Below, one piece after another: positions 17,538-27,544 of a stretch of 64,000 bases of DNA. Location: NCBI GenBank assembly GCA_004843345.1, contig CP039460.1, forward strand, positions 387,501 to 451,500, read 5' to 3'. Position numbers and translations under genes: made by a program. The notes beneath the pieces are model-generated. The model did no database searches and was not told the origin of the DNA. It saw only the letters and a program-made list of their open reading frames with translations. This DNA comes from Acetobacteraceae bacterium (GTDB lineage Bacteria > Pseudomonadota > Alphaproteobacteria > Acetobacterales > Acetobacteraceae). Every line of letters starts with the position of its first letter. Positions within the stretch are counted from its first letter, which is position 1.

Positions 17538-18611
17538 TTGAATTGCCAACATAACCGCAAAATAAAAATAGATTTTCATTTTCCAAATGCCAGGTTTCTA
17601 AGCAAAAAGTTCTTTTTTTTGCTTCTTCCCCTTTTTTACACCCCTTTTCCAGCTTGGGCACAAATTTCTACAAATTTAAATGCCCTTCCAGGATCTGCGC
17701 CCTCTGCAGAGACGCAGCAGCCAGCACCTCAAGGAGAAAACGCTCCACCTCCAAAAGATAATTTTGGCGCATCTGCTGGCGTTCCAACAGATGGGATCGT
17801 TTCTCAGGATCAGGCCCAGAAAGCAGCTGATAATCTTGGCATTGAAGGCGCAAATAATGGCTTTCAGCAAAACACGCCGCAACAAAATAATCCACAGAAT
17901 CAAGGCGAAAACTCGCCCCCAGCGCCTGCCCAGCCGCAAGAAGAAAGCCCGTCAGCTGACAGCGCCCCCGATCCCTCTGCCGCTCCCACGCCTTATGAAA
18001 ATTCTATGAGTCCTGTGAGCCGTTCAGGAACAACGCTTGTGCCACCTATTCCAGCCTCTCCGCCGCCGTTGATTTTAGCGCCTCCTTTCCCTGCCGTAGC
18101 ACTTCATCCACCTGTTGACCCAGAACCTGTTGAACCCGTGAATGGCGCAATTTCAGACACACGCCCGCTGGCCAATTCTCTTGATGGACTGCGGGTCGAG
18201 TTTGCGCCTCTCAAAGATGATATGGATCAAGAAACCATTGAAGCCATCACCCGTTTTGGAAAACAGATGGCGGAAAATCCAAAAAAACGCCTTATGATGG
18301 AAGGTTTTTCAGGCGCTCAAGATGATGACCCTTCTTTGCCTCGTCGCCTAGCCCTCCAACGCCTCTTAAAGATCAGATCTATTCTTATGCATTCAGGCGT
18401 TGCCTCCACACGCATCTATCCAAATACGATTGGCATTCCGCACCCCAATACGCATGAAACAAACGGCCCTTCAGACCGTGTCGATATTTATCCAGAAGAG
18501 AACCCAAACGAAATTATCCCAGCAGATGATGCGCTTGCTCGTGCGCAGAAAGCCTATGGACCACCGCCAACAGTCCCTGAGCCTGCACAGCCTCAAGCTG
18601 CCTCTAATTAA
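17538..18611 (+). CDS. Exported OmpA-like protein with proline-rich linker
   Basis: A 357-residue protein in three parts. An N-terminal signal peptide has a long basic n-region and ends near PAWA/QIS. A low-complexity Pro/Ala/Gln/Asn-rich segment covers about residues 45-200. A C-terminal OmpA/MotB-like peptidoglycan-binding domain (about 215-330) has VEFAPLKDDMD, a LALQRLLKIRSIL helix and SDRVDIY. A TTG at 17538 is taken as the start because GGAGGA lies 10 bases upstream; a longer TTG start at 17505 lacks this. It precedes lepA by 45 bases. It probably tethers the envelope to peptidoglycan; the exact partner is unknown. Confidence 0.75.
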   Translation: MNCQHNRKIKIDFHFPNARFLSKKFFFLLLPLFYTPFPAWAQISTNLNALPGSAPSAETQQPAPQGENAPPPKDNFGASAGVPTDGIVSQDQAQKAADNLGIEGANNGFQQNTPQQNNPQNQGENSPPAPAQPQEESPSADSAPDPSAAPTPYENSMSPVSRSGTTLVPPIPASPPPLILAPPFPAVALHPPVDPEPVEPVNGAISDTRPLANSLDGLRVEFAPLKDDMDQETIEAITRFGKQMAENPKKRLMMEGFSGAQDDDPSLPRRLALQRLLKIRSILMHSGVASTRIYPNTIGIPHPNTHETNGPSDRVDIYPEENPNEIIPADDALARAQKAYGPPPTVPEPAQPQAASN

Positions 18612-18656
18612 GTTCTGGCTACTGACAAATTTTCAAAATTATCCTAAATAAAGAAT

Positions 18657-20459
18657 ATGACTAACACGCCCTTATCTCTCATCCGCAATTTTTCAATTAT
18701 CGCCCATATCGATCATGGAAAATCTACTCTCGCCGATCGCTTAATTGAAGCTTGTGGCGCTCTCACTGCCCGGGAAATGAAAGGGCAAGTTCTTGACTCA
18801 ATGGATCTGGAACAAGAGCGTGGAATCACAATTAAAGCCCAAACGGTGCGCCTTACCTATCCTGCGAAAGATGGGAAAACCTATATTCTCAATCTTATGG
18901 ATACACCAGGCCATGTTGATTTTGCTTACGAGGTCAGCCGTTCTTTAGCCGCCTGCGAAGGGTCTCTGCTTGTGGTGGATGCCTCCCAAGGGGTCGAGGC
19001 TCAAACAATGGCAAATGTCTATCAAGCTATTGATGCCGACCACGAAATTATCCCCGTCCTCAATAAAGTCGATTTGCCCGCAGCAGATGTTCCAAAAACG
19101 AAAGAGCAAATTGAAGACATGGTTGGCATTGATGCCGATGATGCTGTTGAGGTCAGCGCAAAAACTGGTCTCAATATTGGGGCTGTTCTTGAGGCGCTGG
19201 TTCAGCGCCTTCCCGCCCCAAAAGGCGATCCTGACGCACCGCTTCAAGCCCTTCTTGTCGATAGCTGGTATGATTCCTATCTTGGCGTTATCACTTTAAT
19301 CCGAATTAAAGAAGGTACGGTCCGCAAAGGCGATATGATTCGCATGATGGAAACAGGAGCAACCTACCGTGTTGACCAGCTGGGCGTTTTTCAGCCTAAA
19401 ATCACCCCTGTTGATACGCTTGGCCCTGGCGAAATTGGCTTTATCAATGCGGCTATTAAAACCGTCGCAGATTGTAAAGTCGGTGACACCATCACTTTGG
19501 ATAAACGTCCAGCAACAAAAATGCTTCCCGGCTTTAAACCCTCCATTCCTGTTGTTTGGTGCGGTCTTTTCCCTGTGGATGCCGATGATTTTGAGCATTT
19601 AAGGGATTCTTTGGAAAAGCTGCGCTTAAATGATGCTTCTTTCCATTTTGAAGCAGAAACATCTGCGGCTTTAGGACTTGGTTTTCGGTGTGGTTTCCTT
19701 GGTCTATTACATCTGGAAATTATTCAAGAACGTCTCTCACGAGAATTCGATCTTGATCTCATTGCAACTGCGCCTTCCGTTATTTATCACGTCTATAAAA
19801 CAGACGGCGAAGTTGAGCATATCCATAACCCAGCCGATATGCCTGATCCTGTTAAGATTGAAATGATTGAAGAGCCTTGGATTAAAGCCAATATTCTCGT
19901 TCCCGATGAATATCTCGGCGCTGTTTTAAAGCTTTGCAGTGAACGGCGTGGGGTTCAATTAGATCTCACCTATGTTGGAACGAGAGCTTTAGCTGTTTAC
20001 CGCCTTCCTTTAAACGAGGTCGTTTTTGATTTTTACGACAAATTGAAATCCCTAACCCGTGGCTATGCTTCTTTTGATTACCAGATGGACGGTTATGAAG
20101 AAGGCGATTTGGTGAAAATCTCTATTCTGGTGAACCAAGAGCCTGTTGATGCGCTTTCCTTTATTGCCCATCGTGCCGCATCTGAAATGCGTGGACGTGC
20201 CATTTGCGCCAAATTAAAAGACCTCATTCCCCGCCAGCTCTTTAAAATTGCTATTCAGGCAGCGATTGGCTCACGTGTCATTGCCCGTGAAACTGTTGGC
20301 GCACTTTCCAAAGACGTGACGGCTAAATGTTATGGCGGTGACGTTTCAAGAAAACGCAAACTTCTTGAAAAACAAAAAGAAGGAAAAAAACGAATGCGTC
20401 AATTTGGCAAAGTCGAAATTCCTCAAAAAGCCTTCTTAGCTGCTCTCAAGATTGACTAA
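18657..20459 (+). CDS. lepA: Elongation factor 4 (LepA)
   Basis: A 600-residue translational GTPase that binds ribosomes and influences initiation and assembly. GTPase motifs are intact: [10 protein letters not shown] (G1) at residue 13-22, DTPGHVDF (G3) and NKVD (G4). The LepA-specific C-terminal domain ends near [13 protein letters not shown]. Length is exactly that of the family. Its TAA overlaps the ATG of the next gene by one base, so the downstream gene is probably translated by coupling. Confidence 0.97.
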   Translation: MTNTPLSLIRNFSIIAHIDHGKSTLADRLIEACGALTAREMKGQVLDSMDLEQERGITIKAQTVRLTYPAKDGKTYILNLMDTPGHVDFAYEVSRSLAACEGSLLVVDASQGVEAQTMANVYQAIDADHEIIPVLNKVDLPAADVPKTKEQIEDMVGIDADDAVEVSAKTGLNIGAVLEALVQRLPAPKGDPDAPLQALLVDSWYDSYLGVITLIRIKEGTVRKGDMIRMMETGATYRVDQLGVFQPKITPVDTLGPGEIGFINAAIKTVADCKVGDTITLDKRPATKMLPGFKPSIPVVWCGLFPVDADDFEHLRDSLEKLRLNDASFHFEAETSAALGLGFRCGFLGLLHLEIIQERLSREFDLDLIATAPSVIYHVYKTDGEVEHIHNPADMPDPVKIEMIEEPWIKANILVPDEYLGAVLKLCSERRGVQLDLTYVGTRALAVYRLPLNEVVFDFYDKLKSLTRGYASFDYQMDGYEEGDLVKISILVNQEPVDALSFIAHRAASEMRGRAICAKLKDLIPRQLFKIAIQAAIGSRVIARETVGALSKDVTAKCYGGDVSRKRKLLEKQKEGKKRMRQFGKVEIPQKAFLAALKID

Positions 20460-21817
20460 TGAACATCATGGCAGCACAGTCCCCCGAAAATAAATTTCCG
20501 TCGATGGCTGTGTTGCTCGTTCTTGGGAAATATAATCAGCTTGCAGCGCTAGAATACTGGCTTGCCCACCATCTTGCCCTTGGTCTGTCAGTCTTTATCG
20601 CTTTTTCACAAGAAGAAGAATGTAAAGAATTTCTGACTTGGCAGTCCCTTCTCGAACTTCTATCGAAAAGAGAAAAAATTACTCTTTTGGGCGTTTTTGA
20701 AACAAGTCTGCCTGCCGAAGAAACCTTTCTCAGAACGGCAGAAGAACAGAATTTTTCCTTTACGCTTCGCCTTGCTTTAGACGAATTTTTTGTTCCAAAT
20801 CTTTTAGACAAAAAAGAAGAAATTAACGAGGCGAAACCTTATCCTTTCATAAAAATTCCCTATCGGCATTGCGGTCTTTTAGGACATTCTCCGCAAAAAA
20901 TCTTAAAAGAAGGACTTCACCCGAGACATTTTTACACAAAAATGACGGATGGAGAGTTTGTTGCCGATACAGAAGGACGTTCTCTCTTTGTTTTATCTAA
21001 TCAACCATGCGCAGACAGCCTTCAAAAAGCGGGCATTCTCCACGATGCGGCTGCCAGCTCTTTAACTTTCGAAGCACGTCATTTTTTTAATCAAGGCTCT
21101 CAAAAAATTCCATCTTTTGCAATTCCAGCAAGGTGCAATGAAATTACCGCCTATTTTTGGCAGGATGTCCTCCGCCATTTTTTAATAACAAGAAAATCAC
21201 TTCCTGATTGGTTGCGTTTTCCACGCTTAGCACTTTCATGGCATTTTTTAGCCTTGGAAAATAAAAAAGTTCTAGCCGTCAATCATAAAAACAAAGAACT
21301 TTGCGCTATTTCCGCTCATGGCGAAGAAAATTATTCACGCCTGATTTTAGCCAAGGAAATGACAGAATCCCAATCAAAAGAAGGCTGGCTTTGCCTGCTT
21401 GACCCTGCCCCCTTCCCCTTTTTGCCACTCAAAAAATGCCATTCCCGGACAATAGCGTTGAGTGTTCAAATTGAGGAAATCGCAACAGACTTAACGGCTA
21501 AAATTAAAATTCTTCCCACAGAACAAACTTTAACTTTAGACGAAGAAAAACATTTTACCCTCTTAGACTTTTCAAAAAACTTGCTCCCTTATGAGCTGGC
21601 CATGCTTGAACGCCTCCTTTCCAAAGGAAAGGCTGAAGGCGATAAAAAAAACCTTTTAGATGGATTTCCTGCCCCTCCTGTAACGGCGCTTTGGGCACTC
21701 ATGACACGCCCTGAATTTTTTCACGCAAAAACAAATTGCCCAGTGTTTTCTCTCTTAACAGCTTTGTTAGATCCTCTCATGCTTTCTGCCCCTTCCACTC
21801 AAGAGCTTTGTCTTTAA
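20459..21817 (+). CDS. Glycosyltransferase-like protein, unrecognised family
   Basis: A 452-residue soluble protein I do not recognise with confidence. The N-terminal part recalls divergent GT-A glycosyltransferases of the GT92/DUF4422 type: EYWLAHHLALGLSVFIAF near residues 32-49 is like the EWVAHHLALG strand-helix, and LDEFFVP near 107-113 sits where the DxD-like motif would be. The rest (250-452) has no known domain and contains many Lys/Glu/Leu helices. There is no signal peptide. The one-base TAATG overlap with lepA implies coupled translation; the NCS2 permease starts 3 bases after its stop. The glycosyltransferase assignment is tentative. Confidence 0.6.
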   Translation: MNIMAAQSPENKFPSMAVLLVLGKYNQLAALEYWLAHHLALGLSVFIAFSQEEECKEFLTWQSLLELLSKREKITLLGVFETSLPAEETFLRTAEEQNFSFTLRLALDEFFVPNLLDKKEEINEAKPYPFIKIPYRHCGLLGHSPQKILKEGLHPRHFYTKMTDGEFVADTEGRSLFVLSNQPCADSLQKAGILHDAAASSLTFEARHFFNQGSQKIPSFAIPARCNEITAYFWQDVLRHFLITRKSLPDWLRFPRLALSWHFLALENKKVLAVNHKNKELCAISAHGEENYSRLILAKEMTESQSKEGWLCLLDPAPFPFLPLKKCHSRTIALSVQIEEIATDLTAKIKILPTEQTLTLDEEKHFTLLDFSKNLLPYELAMLERLLSKGKAEGDKKNLLDGFPAPPVTALWALMTRPEFFHAKTNCPVFSLLTALLDPLMLSAPSTQELCL

Positions 21818-21819
21818 AT

Positions 21820-23157
21820 ATGAATTGGCTAACCCAAACGCTTGATCATTATTTTGAAATTAACGAACGTGGTTCGACCATCTCACGGGAAATCATGGCA
21901 GGAATCATGATCTTTTCTGCTATGGCCTATATCATGGCCGTTAACCCAACACTTATGGCCAGTACAGGTCTGCCAAAAGATGCCATGATTATCACAACCA
22001 TCGCTGGCACAGTCGTTGGTACCCTACTTATGGCTCTCTGGGCACGTCTGCCGATTGTGCTTGCTCCTGCTATGAGCAGTAACGTTGTCTTTGCAAATGT
22101 GATTGTTCAGGGAAGTCACGTTTCTCCCTTTGTCGCTTTTACGGTTGTTTTAGTCAGCGGCCTCATTTTTACATTTGCTTCTTTAACCTCTCTGCGCCGT
22201 AAAATTGTAGAAAATTTTCCTGCCCCTATCATTCTCGGCATTCAATTAGCCATCGGCGCTTTTATCGCACGTTTGGGTCTGATCATTGCAGGCATTGTCA
22301 CAACCACAGATCACGGCATGTCCTTTGGAAAGCTCTCTCAGCCCACTGTCATTCTAGAGCTTTTTGCCATGGGGATCGCGATCTTGTGCCTTTTAAAAAA
22401 ACGTGCTTCAGGTCTTCTTATTCTCATTGCCGCCATTACAGTTGCAGGCCTTTTTATTCCGGGCACAGACGGAAAACCTTTCACACATTTTTCTGGAAAA
22501 ATTTGGGCAATCCCGCACTATCCCACAGAATTTATCGCACCCTTTGATTTCAAAGGCTATTTTGATGCCATTGGCCTGATGATTCCTGTCACGCTCTATT
22601 TATTGCTCAATGATTTTTTTGATGCTTCCGGCACGCTTATCAGTATTGCAACACGTGCCGGTCTTTGCGGAACAGAGAAATACCCAACATTAGATTCCAA
22701 AGCCTATATCTGCGATGGCGCAGCGAGTGTCACAGGTGTTCTTCTCGGAACATGTACCGTTTCTGCCTATGTTGAAAGCGCAACGGGTGTCGAAGCCGGT
22801 GGACGCACAGGATTAACAGCTGCAACAACAGCCTTCCTCTTCCTTATTTCAGCGCTTTTTTGGCCACTCTTAACCGCTATTCCTTCTCTTGCAACGGCCC
22901 CTCTTCTGGTGATGGTTGGCATTGCCATGATGAGTTCAGCTCAAAATCTTCCAAAGGATTCAGCGGATGCCAGTGTCCCCCTTCTCATGATTTTATTGGC
23001 GGCCGTTACAGGGGATTTTATGATGACACTGACCTGTGGCATGATCCTTTATACGGCTATTCAACTTACCTTCAGACGGTTTCATCAAGTAACAGCGACT
23101 TTAATTGGCCTTGATATCACCTTTATCATCTATTTGGTTTTACATAATTTTCTCTAA
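21820..23157 (+). CDS. NCS2-family purine permease (hypoxanthine/guanine type)
   Basis: A 445-residue inner-membrane transporter with about 12-14 membrane segments. The first segment region REIMAGIMIFSAMAYIMAVNP and the later APAMSSN, LLLNDFFDASGTL and ESATGVEAGGRTGL motifs are those of the AzgA-like (guanine/hypoxanthine/adenine) branch of NCS2. A proton-coupled purine import role follows from the family. The ATG at 21820 is used because the family starts at MNWL; a longer upstream reading runs into the previous gene. It sits between the GT-like gene and a TusA-like gene in a plus-strand run. Confidence 0.88.
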   Translation: MNWLTQTLDHYFEINERGSTISREIMAGIMIFSAMAYIMAVNPTLMASTGLPKDAMIITTIAGTVVGTLLMALWARLPIVLAPAMSSNVVFANVIVQGSHVSPFVAFTVVLVSGLIFTFASLTSLRRKIVENFPAPIILGIQLAIGAFIARLGLIIAGIVTTTDHGMSFGKLSQPTVILELFAMGIAILCLLKKRASGLLILIAAITVAGLFIPGTDGKPFTHFSGKIWAIPHYPTEFIAPFDFKGYFDAIGLMIPVTLYLLLNDFFDASGTLISIATRAGLCGTEKYPTLDSKAYICDGAASVTGVLLGTCTVSAYVESATGVEAGGRTGLTAATTAFLFLISALFWPLLTAIPSLATAPLLVMVGIAMMSSAQNLPKDSADASVPLLMILLAAVTGDFMMTLTCGMILYTAIQLTFRRFHQVTATLIGLDITFIIYLVLHNFL

Positions 23158-23169
23158 AGGATTTTAAAA

Positions 23170-23406
23170 GTGTCTCTTTCTGAATCTGATTCTCTGGATT
23201 TACGTCATTTAAATTGCCCTCTTCCCTTTGTGCGCCTTCACCGTGCGATGCGGAAGCTGCCAAAAGGAGAAACACTCAAAGCCCTGGTCGCTAAAGGGAC
23301 GACCTCAGATGAGATGGCTGAATGGGCTGAAAAAATGGGGTATTGCGCAACGCTTTCATACAAAAATGATACAGAATGCCATTTTCTGCTCAAGAGGGCT
23401 TCCTGA
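23170..23406 (+). CDS. TusA/SirA-like sulfur carrier protein
   Basis: A 78-residue protein of the TusA family. It opens with LDLRHLNCPLPFVRLHRAMRKL, which contains the active-site CPLP (Cys near residue 17) and the first helix. TusA proteins carry persulfide sulfur for tRNA thiolation or other sulfur transfers. The start is GTG at 23170 with AAAGGA upstream. A second Cys near residue 57 is not typical. It lies between a purine permease and xseB, so context gives no specific pathway. Confidence 0.82.
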   Translation: MSLSESDSLDLRHLNCPLPFVRLHRAMRKLPKGETLKALVAKGTTSDEMAEWAEKMGYCATLSYKNDTECHFLLKRAS

Positions 23407-23529
23407 GTAAAAGCTTTGGGGTAGAAAAATTACCTAATTCAAGCTATTCTTTCAGGAAGAGTACTGTTTGATCTCTCTTCGGGAATATCCCTCAATCTCT
23501 CATTTGTCTTTGAAAAGAGTAAGCCTTCT

Positions 23530-23799
23530 ATGAAAGAGAACGCTCCTTTAGCAGCCGATGTCAAAAACCTCTCTTTTGAAGAGGCACTTAAAGAACTAGA
23601 AACCATTGTCGGCAAATTAGAAAATGGACAAATGAAACTTCAAGACGCAGTTGATGCTTATGAAAGAGGGTCTGCTCTGCGCAAACATTGCGAAAAACAG
23701 CTTGATGCCGCAGAAAGCCGCCTGACGGTCATAACGGCCAAAGACCTGAAAAAGGATAAAAACAAACAAGCGGATTCAAGTGCCGCTTTGGAAGTATAA
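23530..23799 (+). CDS. xseB: Exodeoxyribonuclease VII small subunit
   Basis: An 89-residue XseB that, with XseA, degrades single-stranded DNA. The hallmark helix-hairpin sequence is plain: SFEEALKELETIVGKLENGQMKL, then DAVDAYERGSALRKHCEKQLDAAESRL. A short Lys-rich tail follows. It is 10 bases from ispA, the common xseB-ispA-dxs order of proteobacteria. Confidence 0.95.
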   Translation: MKENAPLAADVKNLSFEEALKELETIVGKLENGQMKLQDAVDAYERGSALRKHCEKQLDAAESRLTVITAKDLKKDKNKQADSSAALEV

Positions 23800-23809
23800 G
23801 GGATATTTT

Positions 23810-24718
23810 ATGACATCTGCGGCACCGACCCTGAAGAACGTAATGAAAAAGGAAGCTGAGACCGTTGAGGAAGCCCTTAATCAGCTTGTCCCCGAACTCA
23901 CAAACAGCGGACAATTAACCGAAGCAATGCGCTATGCCGTTCTTGGCGGGGGCAAGCGCCTTCGTGCCTTTTTGGCCATTACTGGCAGCCGTCTGCTGGG
24001 AGCCTCCTCTGAACAAGCCCTCAGAATTGGCGCCGCAATCGAATGTATTCATGCTTATTCCCTCATTCATGATGATCTCCCTTGCATGGATGATGATGAT
24101 CTGCGCCGTGGAAAACCCTCCACCCATGTCCAATATGGCGATGCTCTTGCCCTCTTAGCAGGCGATGCTTTGCAAACTACTGCGTTTGAAATTCTCCTTC
24201 ACCCTCAAACCTCTCCTTCTGCTCAAATTCGAACAGAACTTGCACTCGGTCTAAGCCATGCTTCTGGCGTTAATGGCATGGTCGGTGGACAGGTTCTTGA
24301 TATAGAAGGTGAAAAAAAATCTTTAAATATTAATCAAATCCGTCAAATCCATGCTATGAAAACGGGAGCCCTCCTTCGTTTCTCTGCTGAATCTGGTGCT
24401 ATTTTGGCTGGATTGTCAAAAGAAGACTCCCAGCGCCGAGCCCTTTTCCAGTTTGGAACCTATCTCGGAACAGCCTTCCAAATTGCAGATGACATTTTAG
24501 ATGCCACCGCAACAGGCGAAGTCTTGGGCAAAACAGCAGGCAAAGATGCTGCCGCTGGAAAATCAACCTATGTTTCCTGTCTTGGTCTCGAGGGGGCCAG
24601 AGAGGAAGCCAATAATGTGGTTCAAGAGGCTGTTAAGGCCCTTAAGAATTTCGGAGATTCAAAAGAAGCTGTGCTTCTTTCTGATCTCGCTTATTATGTT
24701 ATTGAACGCCAGAACTAA
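23810..24718 (+). CDS. ispA: Polyprenyl synthase, probable farnesyl diphosphate synthase
   Basis: A 302-residue trans-isoprenyl diphosphate synthase condensing IPP with DMAPP and GPP. The first Asp-rich motif is DDLPCMDDDDLRRG and the second is DDILDAT; GGGKRLR near residue 45 binds IPP. ATG 23810 is chosen because AAGGGA precedes it, while the GTG 10 codons earlier overlaps xseB. The following gene is dxs, so precursor and chain synthesis are encoded together. Confidence 0.94.
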   Translation: MTSAAPTLKNVMKKEAETVEEALNQLVPELTNSGQLTEAMRYAVLGGGKRLRAFLAITGSRLLGASSEQALRIGAAIECIHAYSLIHDDLPCMDDDDLRRGKPSTHVQYGDALALLAGDALQTTAFEILLHPQTSPSAQIRTELALGLSHASGVNGMVGGQVLDIEGEKKSLNINQIRQIHAMKTGALLRFSAESGAILAGLSKEDSQRRALFQFGTYLGTAFQIADDILDATATGEVLGKTAGKDAAAGKSTYVSCLGLEGAREEANNVVQEAVKALKNFGDSKEAVLLSDLAYYVIERQN

Positions 24719-24736
24719 TCGGATACTCTAAGAGTC

Positions 24737-26713
24737 ATGTCTAAATCTTCTTCAATCCCCACTTGGGGACGCTTCCCCTCATTGGACAAAGTAACGGATC
24801 CGAGCTTTCTCCGCACCCTCTCTCCAGCAGAATTGCAAATCATTGCAGATGAATTGCGCTCTGAAACCATTGACGCCGTCTCCTCTACTGGTGGCCATTT
24901 AGGCGCTTCTCTTGGCGTTGTGGAACTGACTGTTGCTTTGCACGCTGTCTTTAATACCCCGAAAGATCGTATTGTCTGGGATGTCGGCCACCAAACCTAT
25001 CCCCATAAAATTCTAACGGGCAGAAGAGATCGTATCCGCACCCTTCGTCAGCCCGGTGGCCTCTCTGGCTTCACAAGACGGGTTGAAAGTGAATATGATC
25101 CTTTCGGCGCTGCGCACTCCTCAACCTCTATTTCTGCTGCGCTTGGCATGACTGTTGCCCATAAGCTGCTTGCAAAAACAAGTGAGAATGCAGAAGAGGA
25201 CTATGGCAAACGCAATACTGTCGCTGTGATAGGAGATGGATCTATCTCCGCCGGAATGGCCTATGAAGCTCTTAATAATGCAGGCGCTTGCGAAGATGAC
25301 GCCAATCAGCTTATCGTCATTTTAAACGACAATGAAATGTCTATTGCCCCTCCTGTTGGTGCAATGTCGAATTATCTAACACAACTCATTTCTTCTACCC
25401 CTTATTTTACCCTTAGGGATCTTGGCAGCCGTATTGCAAAACGCCTCCCTGGCCCGATTGAACGGACGGCTAAAAAAGCAGAAGAATACGCCAGAGGCCT
25501 TCTTGCTGGCGGCACATTATTTGAAGAACTTGGTTTTTACTATGTCGGCCCTGTTAACGGGCATGATATGAGTCAACTCGTTCCTATTCTTAAAAATCTT
25601 AGAGACAGTAAAAAACGTGGCCCTATTCTGCTTCACGTTGTCACAGAAAAAGGCCGTGGCTATGCCCCAGCAGAAGAAGCCGGTGACAAATATCATGCCG
25701 TTGGGAAATTTGATATTGAAACAGGTGTCATTCAAAAACCAACAAAAACAGTTCCAAACTATACCGAACTTTTTACAAAAGAGCTTTTAGCGCTCGCTGA
25801 AGAGGATTCTAAAGTCGTCGCCGTCACAGCTGCTATGCCAGCAGGCACTGGACTTACAGAATTTTCTAAAAAATTTCCTGACCGCTGTTTCGATGTTGGT
25901 ATCGCAGAGCAGCATGCTGTTACGTTTTCAGCAGGCATGGCAACAGAAGGTTTAAAGCCGTTCTGCTGTATCTACTCAACCTTCCTGCAAAGAGCCTTTG
26001 ATCAGGTCATGCATGATGTTGCTTTACAATCTTTGCCTGTCCGCCTCATGGTCGATCGTGCTGGGCTTGTTGGCGCTGATGGCGCAACACATGCAGGTTC
26101 TTTTGATCTCAATTATCTTTGCTGTCTCCCGAATATGATTGTGATGGCGCCTTCTGATGAGGCCGAACTTTTCCACATGGTCAAAACCGCTTGGAGCGTT
26201 GATACACAGCCAACAGCCGTACGCTACCCTCGTGGCGCAGCCCAAGGCGTTTCCATCCCTGAAAAAGCCGAAATCCTTCCCATTGGCAAAGGGCGTATCA
26301 CCTCTGGTGAGACCGAAAAAGACGGGGTTGCCATCCTTAGCCTTGGCTCTAAACTTCACGAGGCTGAAAAAGCAGCCGAAACATTACGTGCATTAAACAT
26401 TCCTGTTACCGTTGCAGATGCGAGATTTGCCAAACCCGTTGATCAAGAACTCGTCAAATCTTTAGCTGAAAAGCATAAAGTTTTTATCACGATTGAAGAA
26501 GGCGCCGCAGGCGGATTTAGCGCGCAAGTCCTGCCCCATCTTTGTGAAGAAGGACTTCTGGATCGTCTCGCCTTTAGGCCTGTGAACTTCCCAGATAAGT
26601 TCATTGATCACAATACGCCTGAAAAACAATATGAAGAGGCAGGAATCACTGCAAAAAATATTGCAGATGTTGCGCAAAAAGCCTTTAATGCCAAGAGTGA
26701 AAATAACGCATAA
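24737..26713 (+). CDS. dxs: 1-deoxy-D-xylulose-5-phosphate synthase
   Basis: A 658-residue thiamin-diphosphate enzyme that starts the MEP isoprenoid pathway from pyruvate and glyceraldehyde 3-phosphate. The conserved [13 protein letters not shown] block, the ThDP site [17 protein letters not shown] and the second-domain [15 protein letters not shown] are all present. Length is normal. It depends on ThDP, which gives the riboswitch-linked thiamin genes elsewhere in the window a metabolic partner. Its TAA shares one base with the ATG of tlyA. Confidence 0.97.
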   Translation: MSKSSSIPTWGRFPSLDKVTDPSFLRTLSPAELQIIADELRSETIDAVSSTGGHLGASLGVVELTVALHAVFNTPKDRIVWDVGHQTYPHKILTGRRDRIRTLRQPGGLSGFTRRVESEYDPFGAAHSSTSISAALGMTVAHKLLAKTSENAEEDYGKRNTVAVIGDGSISAGMAYEALNNAGACEDDANQLIVILNDNEMSIAPPVGAMSNYLTQLISSTPYFTLRDLGSRIAKRLPGPIERTAKKAEEYARGLLAGGTLFEELGFYYVGPVNGHDMSQLVPILKNLRDSKKRGPILLHVVTEKGRGYAPAEEAGDKYHAVGKFDIETGVIQKPTKTVPNYTELFTKELLALAEEDSKVVAVTAAMPAGTGLTEFSKKFPDRCFDVGIAEQHAVTFSAGMATEGLKPFCCIYSTFLQRAFDQVMHDVALQSLPVRLMVDRAGLVGADGATHAGSFDLNYLCCLPNMIVMAPSDEAELFHMVKTAWSVDTQPTAVRYPRGAAQGVSIPEKAEILPIGKGRITSGETEKDGVAILSLGSKLHEAEKAAETLRALNIPVTVADARFAKPVDQELVKSLAEKHKVFITIEEGAAGGFSAQVLPHLCEEGLLDRLAFRPVNFPDKFIDHNTPEKQYEEAGITAKNIADVAQKAFNAKSENNA

Positions 26714-27465
26714 TGGCAAAAAAAAGAGCCGATCAGCTTTTAGCTGAACGGGGATTAGCAGAAAGCAGAACAAGAGCCCAAGCCTTTATCATGGCGGGTC
26801 TTGTTTATGCAGGTGAAAATAAAGAGCATCCTGTTACCAAAGCAGGCCAAATGTTTGCAGAGGATGTCTCTTTGTTTGTGAAAGGGAAAGATCACCCTTG
26901 GGTTTCAAGGGGAGGTATGAAGCTTGCGCACGCCCTCGAAGCCTTTAAGATCAATCCAACAGGATGGATTTGCTTAGATGTCGGCTCCTCTACGGGAGGA
27001 TTTACCGATGTGCTGCTCACTAAGGGTGCAAAATCTGTTTATGCTGTCGATGTTGGCACAGCGCAGCTCGCATGGAAATTACGAGAGGATGATCGTGTTA
27101 TCGTCCATGAACAAACAAATGCACGCCATCTAACGAAAGAGATTATTCCTCAGAGCCCTGATATTATCGTCTGCGACGCCAGTTTTATCAGTCTAAAAAC
27201 AGTTCTTCCCGCATCTCTCAACTTAGCGCATGAAGGGACGCTTCTCGTTGCGCTTATCAAACCCCAATTTGAGGCTAAACGTGAAGAAGTCGGTAAAAAA
27301 GGCGTTGTCCGAGACGAAAATGTGCATCAGCGTGTCTGCCAAGAAGTAACGGAATGGCTGCTTGCTGAAGAAAAATGGGAAATTCTTGGCTTAACAGCCT
27401 CTCCTATTCTTGGGCCAGAAGGCAATAAAGAATTTCTTATCGTTGCCAAACGGACAGCTCTCTAA
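26713..27465 (+). CDS. tlyA: TlyA-family rRNA 2'-O-methyltransferase
   Basis: A 250-residue protein with an N-terminal S4 RNA-binding domain (KKRADQLLAERGLAESRTRAQAFIMAG) and a C-terminal FtsJ-like SAM methyltransferase domain (CLDVGSSTGGFTDVLL, KPQFEA). TlyA enzymes methylate cytidines in 23S and sometimes 16S rRNA. Its ATG overlaps the dxs stop by one base (TAATG), a linkage found in many alphaproteobacteria. Whether it is the type with both activities cannot be judged here. Confidence 0.92.
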   Translation: MAKKRADQLLAERGLAESRTRAQAFIMAGLVYAGENKEHPVTKAGQMFAEDVSLFVKGKDHPWVSRGGMKLAHALEAFKINPTGWICLDVGSSTGGFTDVLLTKGAKSVYAVDVGTAQLAWKLREDDRVIVHEQTNARHLTKEIIPQSPDIIVCDASFISLKTVLPASLNLAHEGTLLVALIKPQFEAKREEVGKKGVVRDENVHQRVCQEVTEWLLAEEKWEILGLTASPILGPEGNKEFLIVAKRTAL

Positions 27466-27544
27466 CCTCATCAAAAATTTCCTTAGAGGCTCTTAAATGA
27501 AAGCCTCTGTTTTGTCTCTTCAATTTTATAAACCGTAAAAATTC

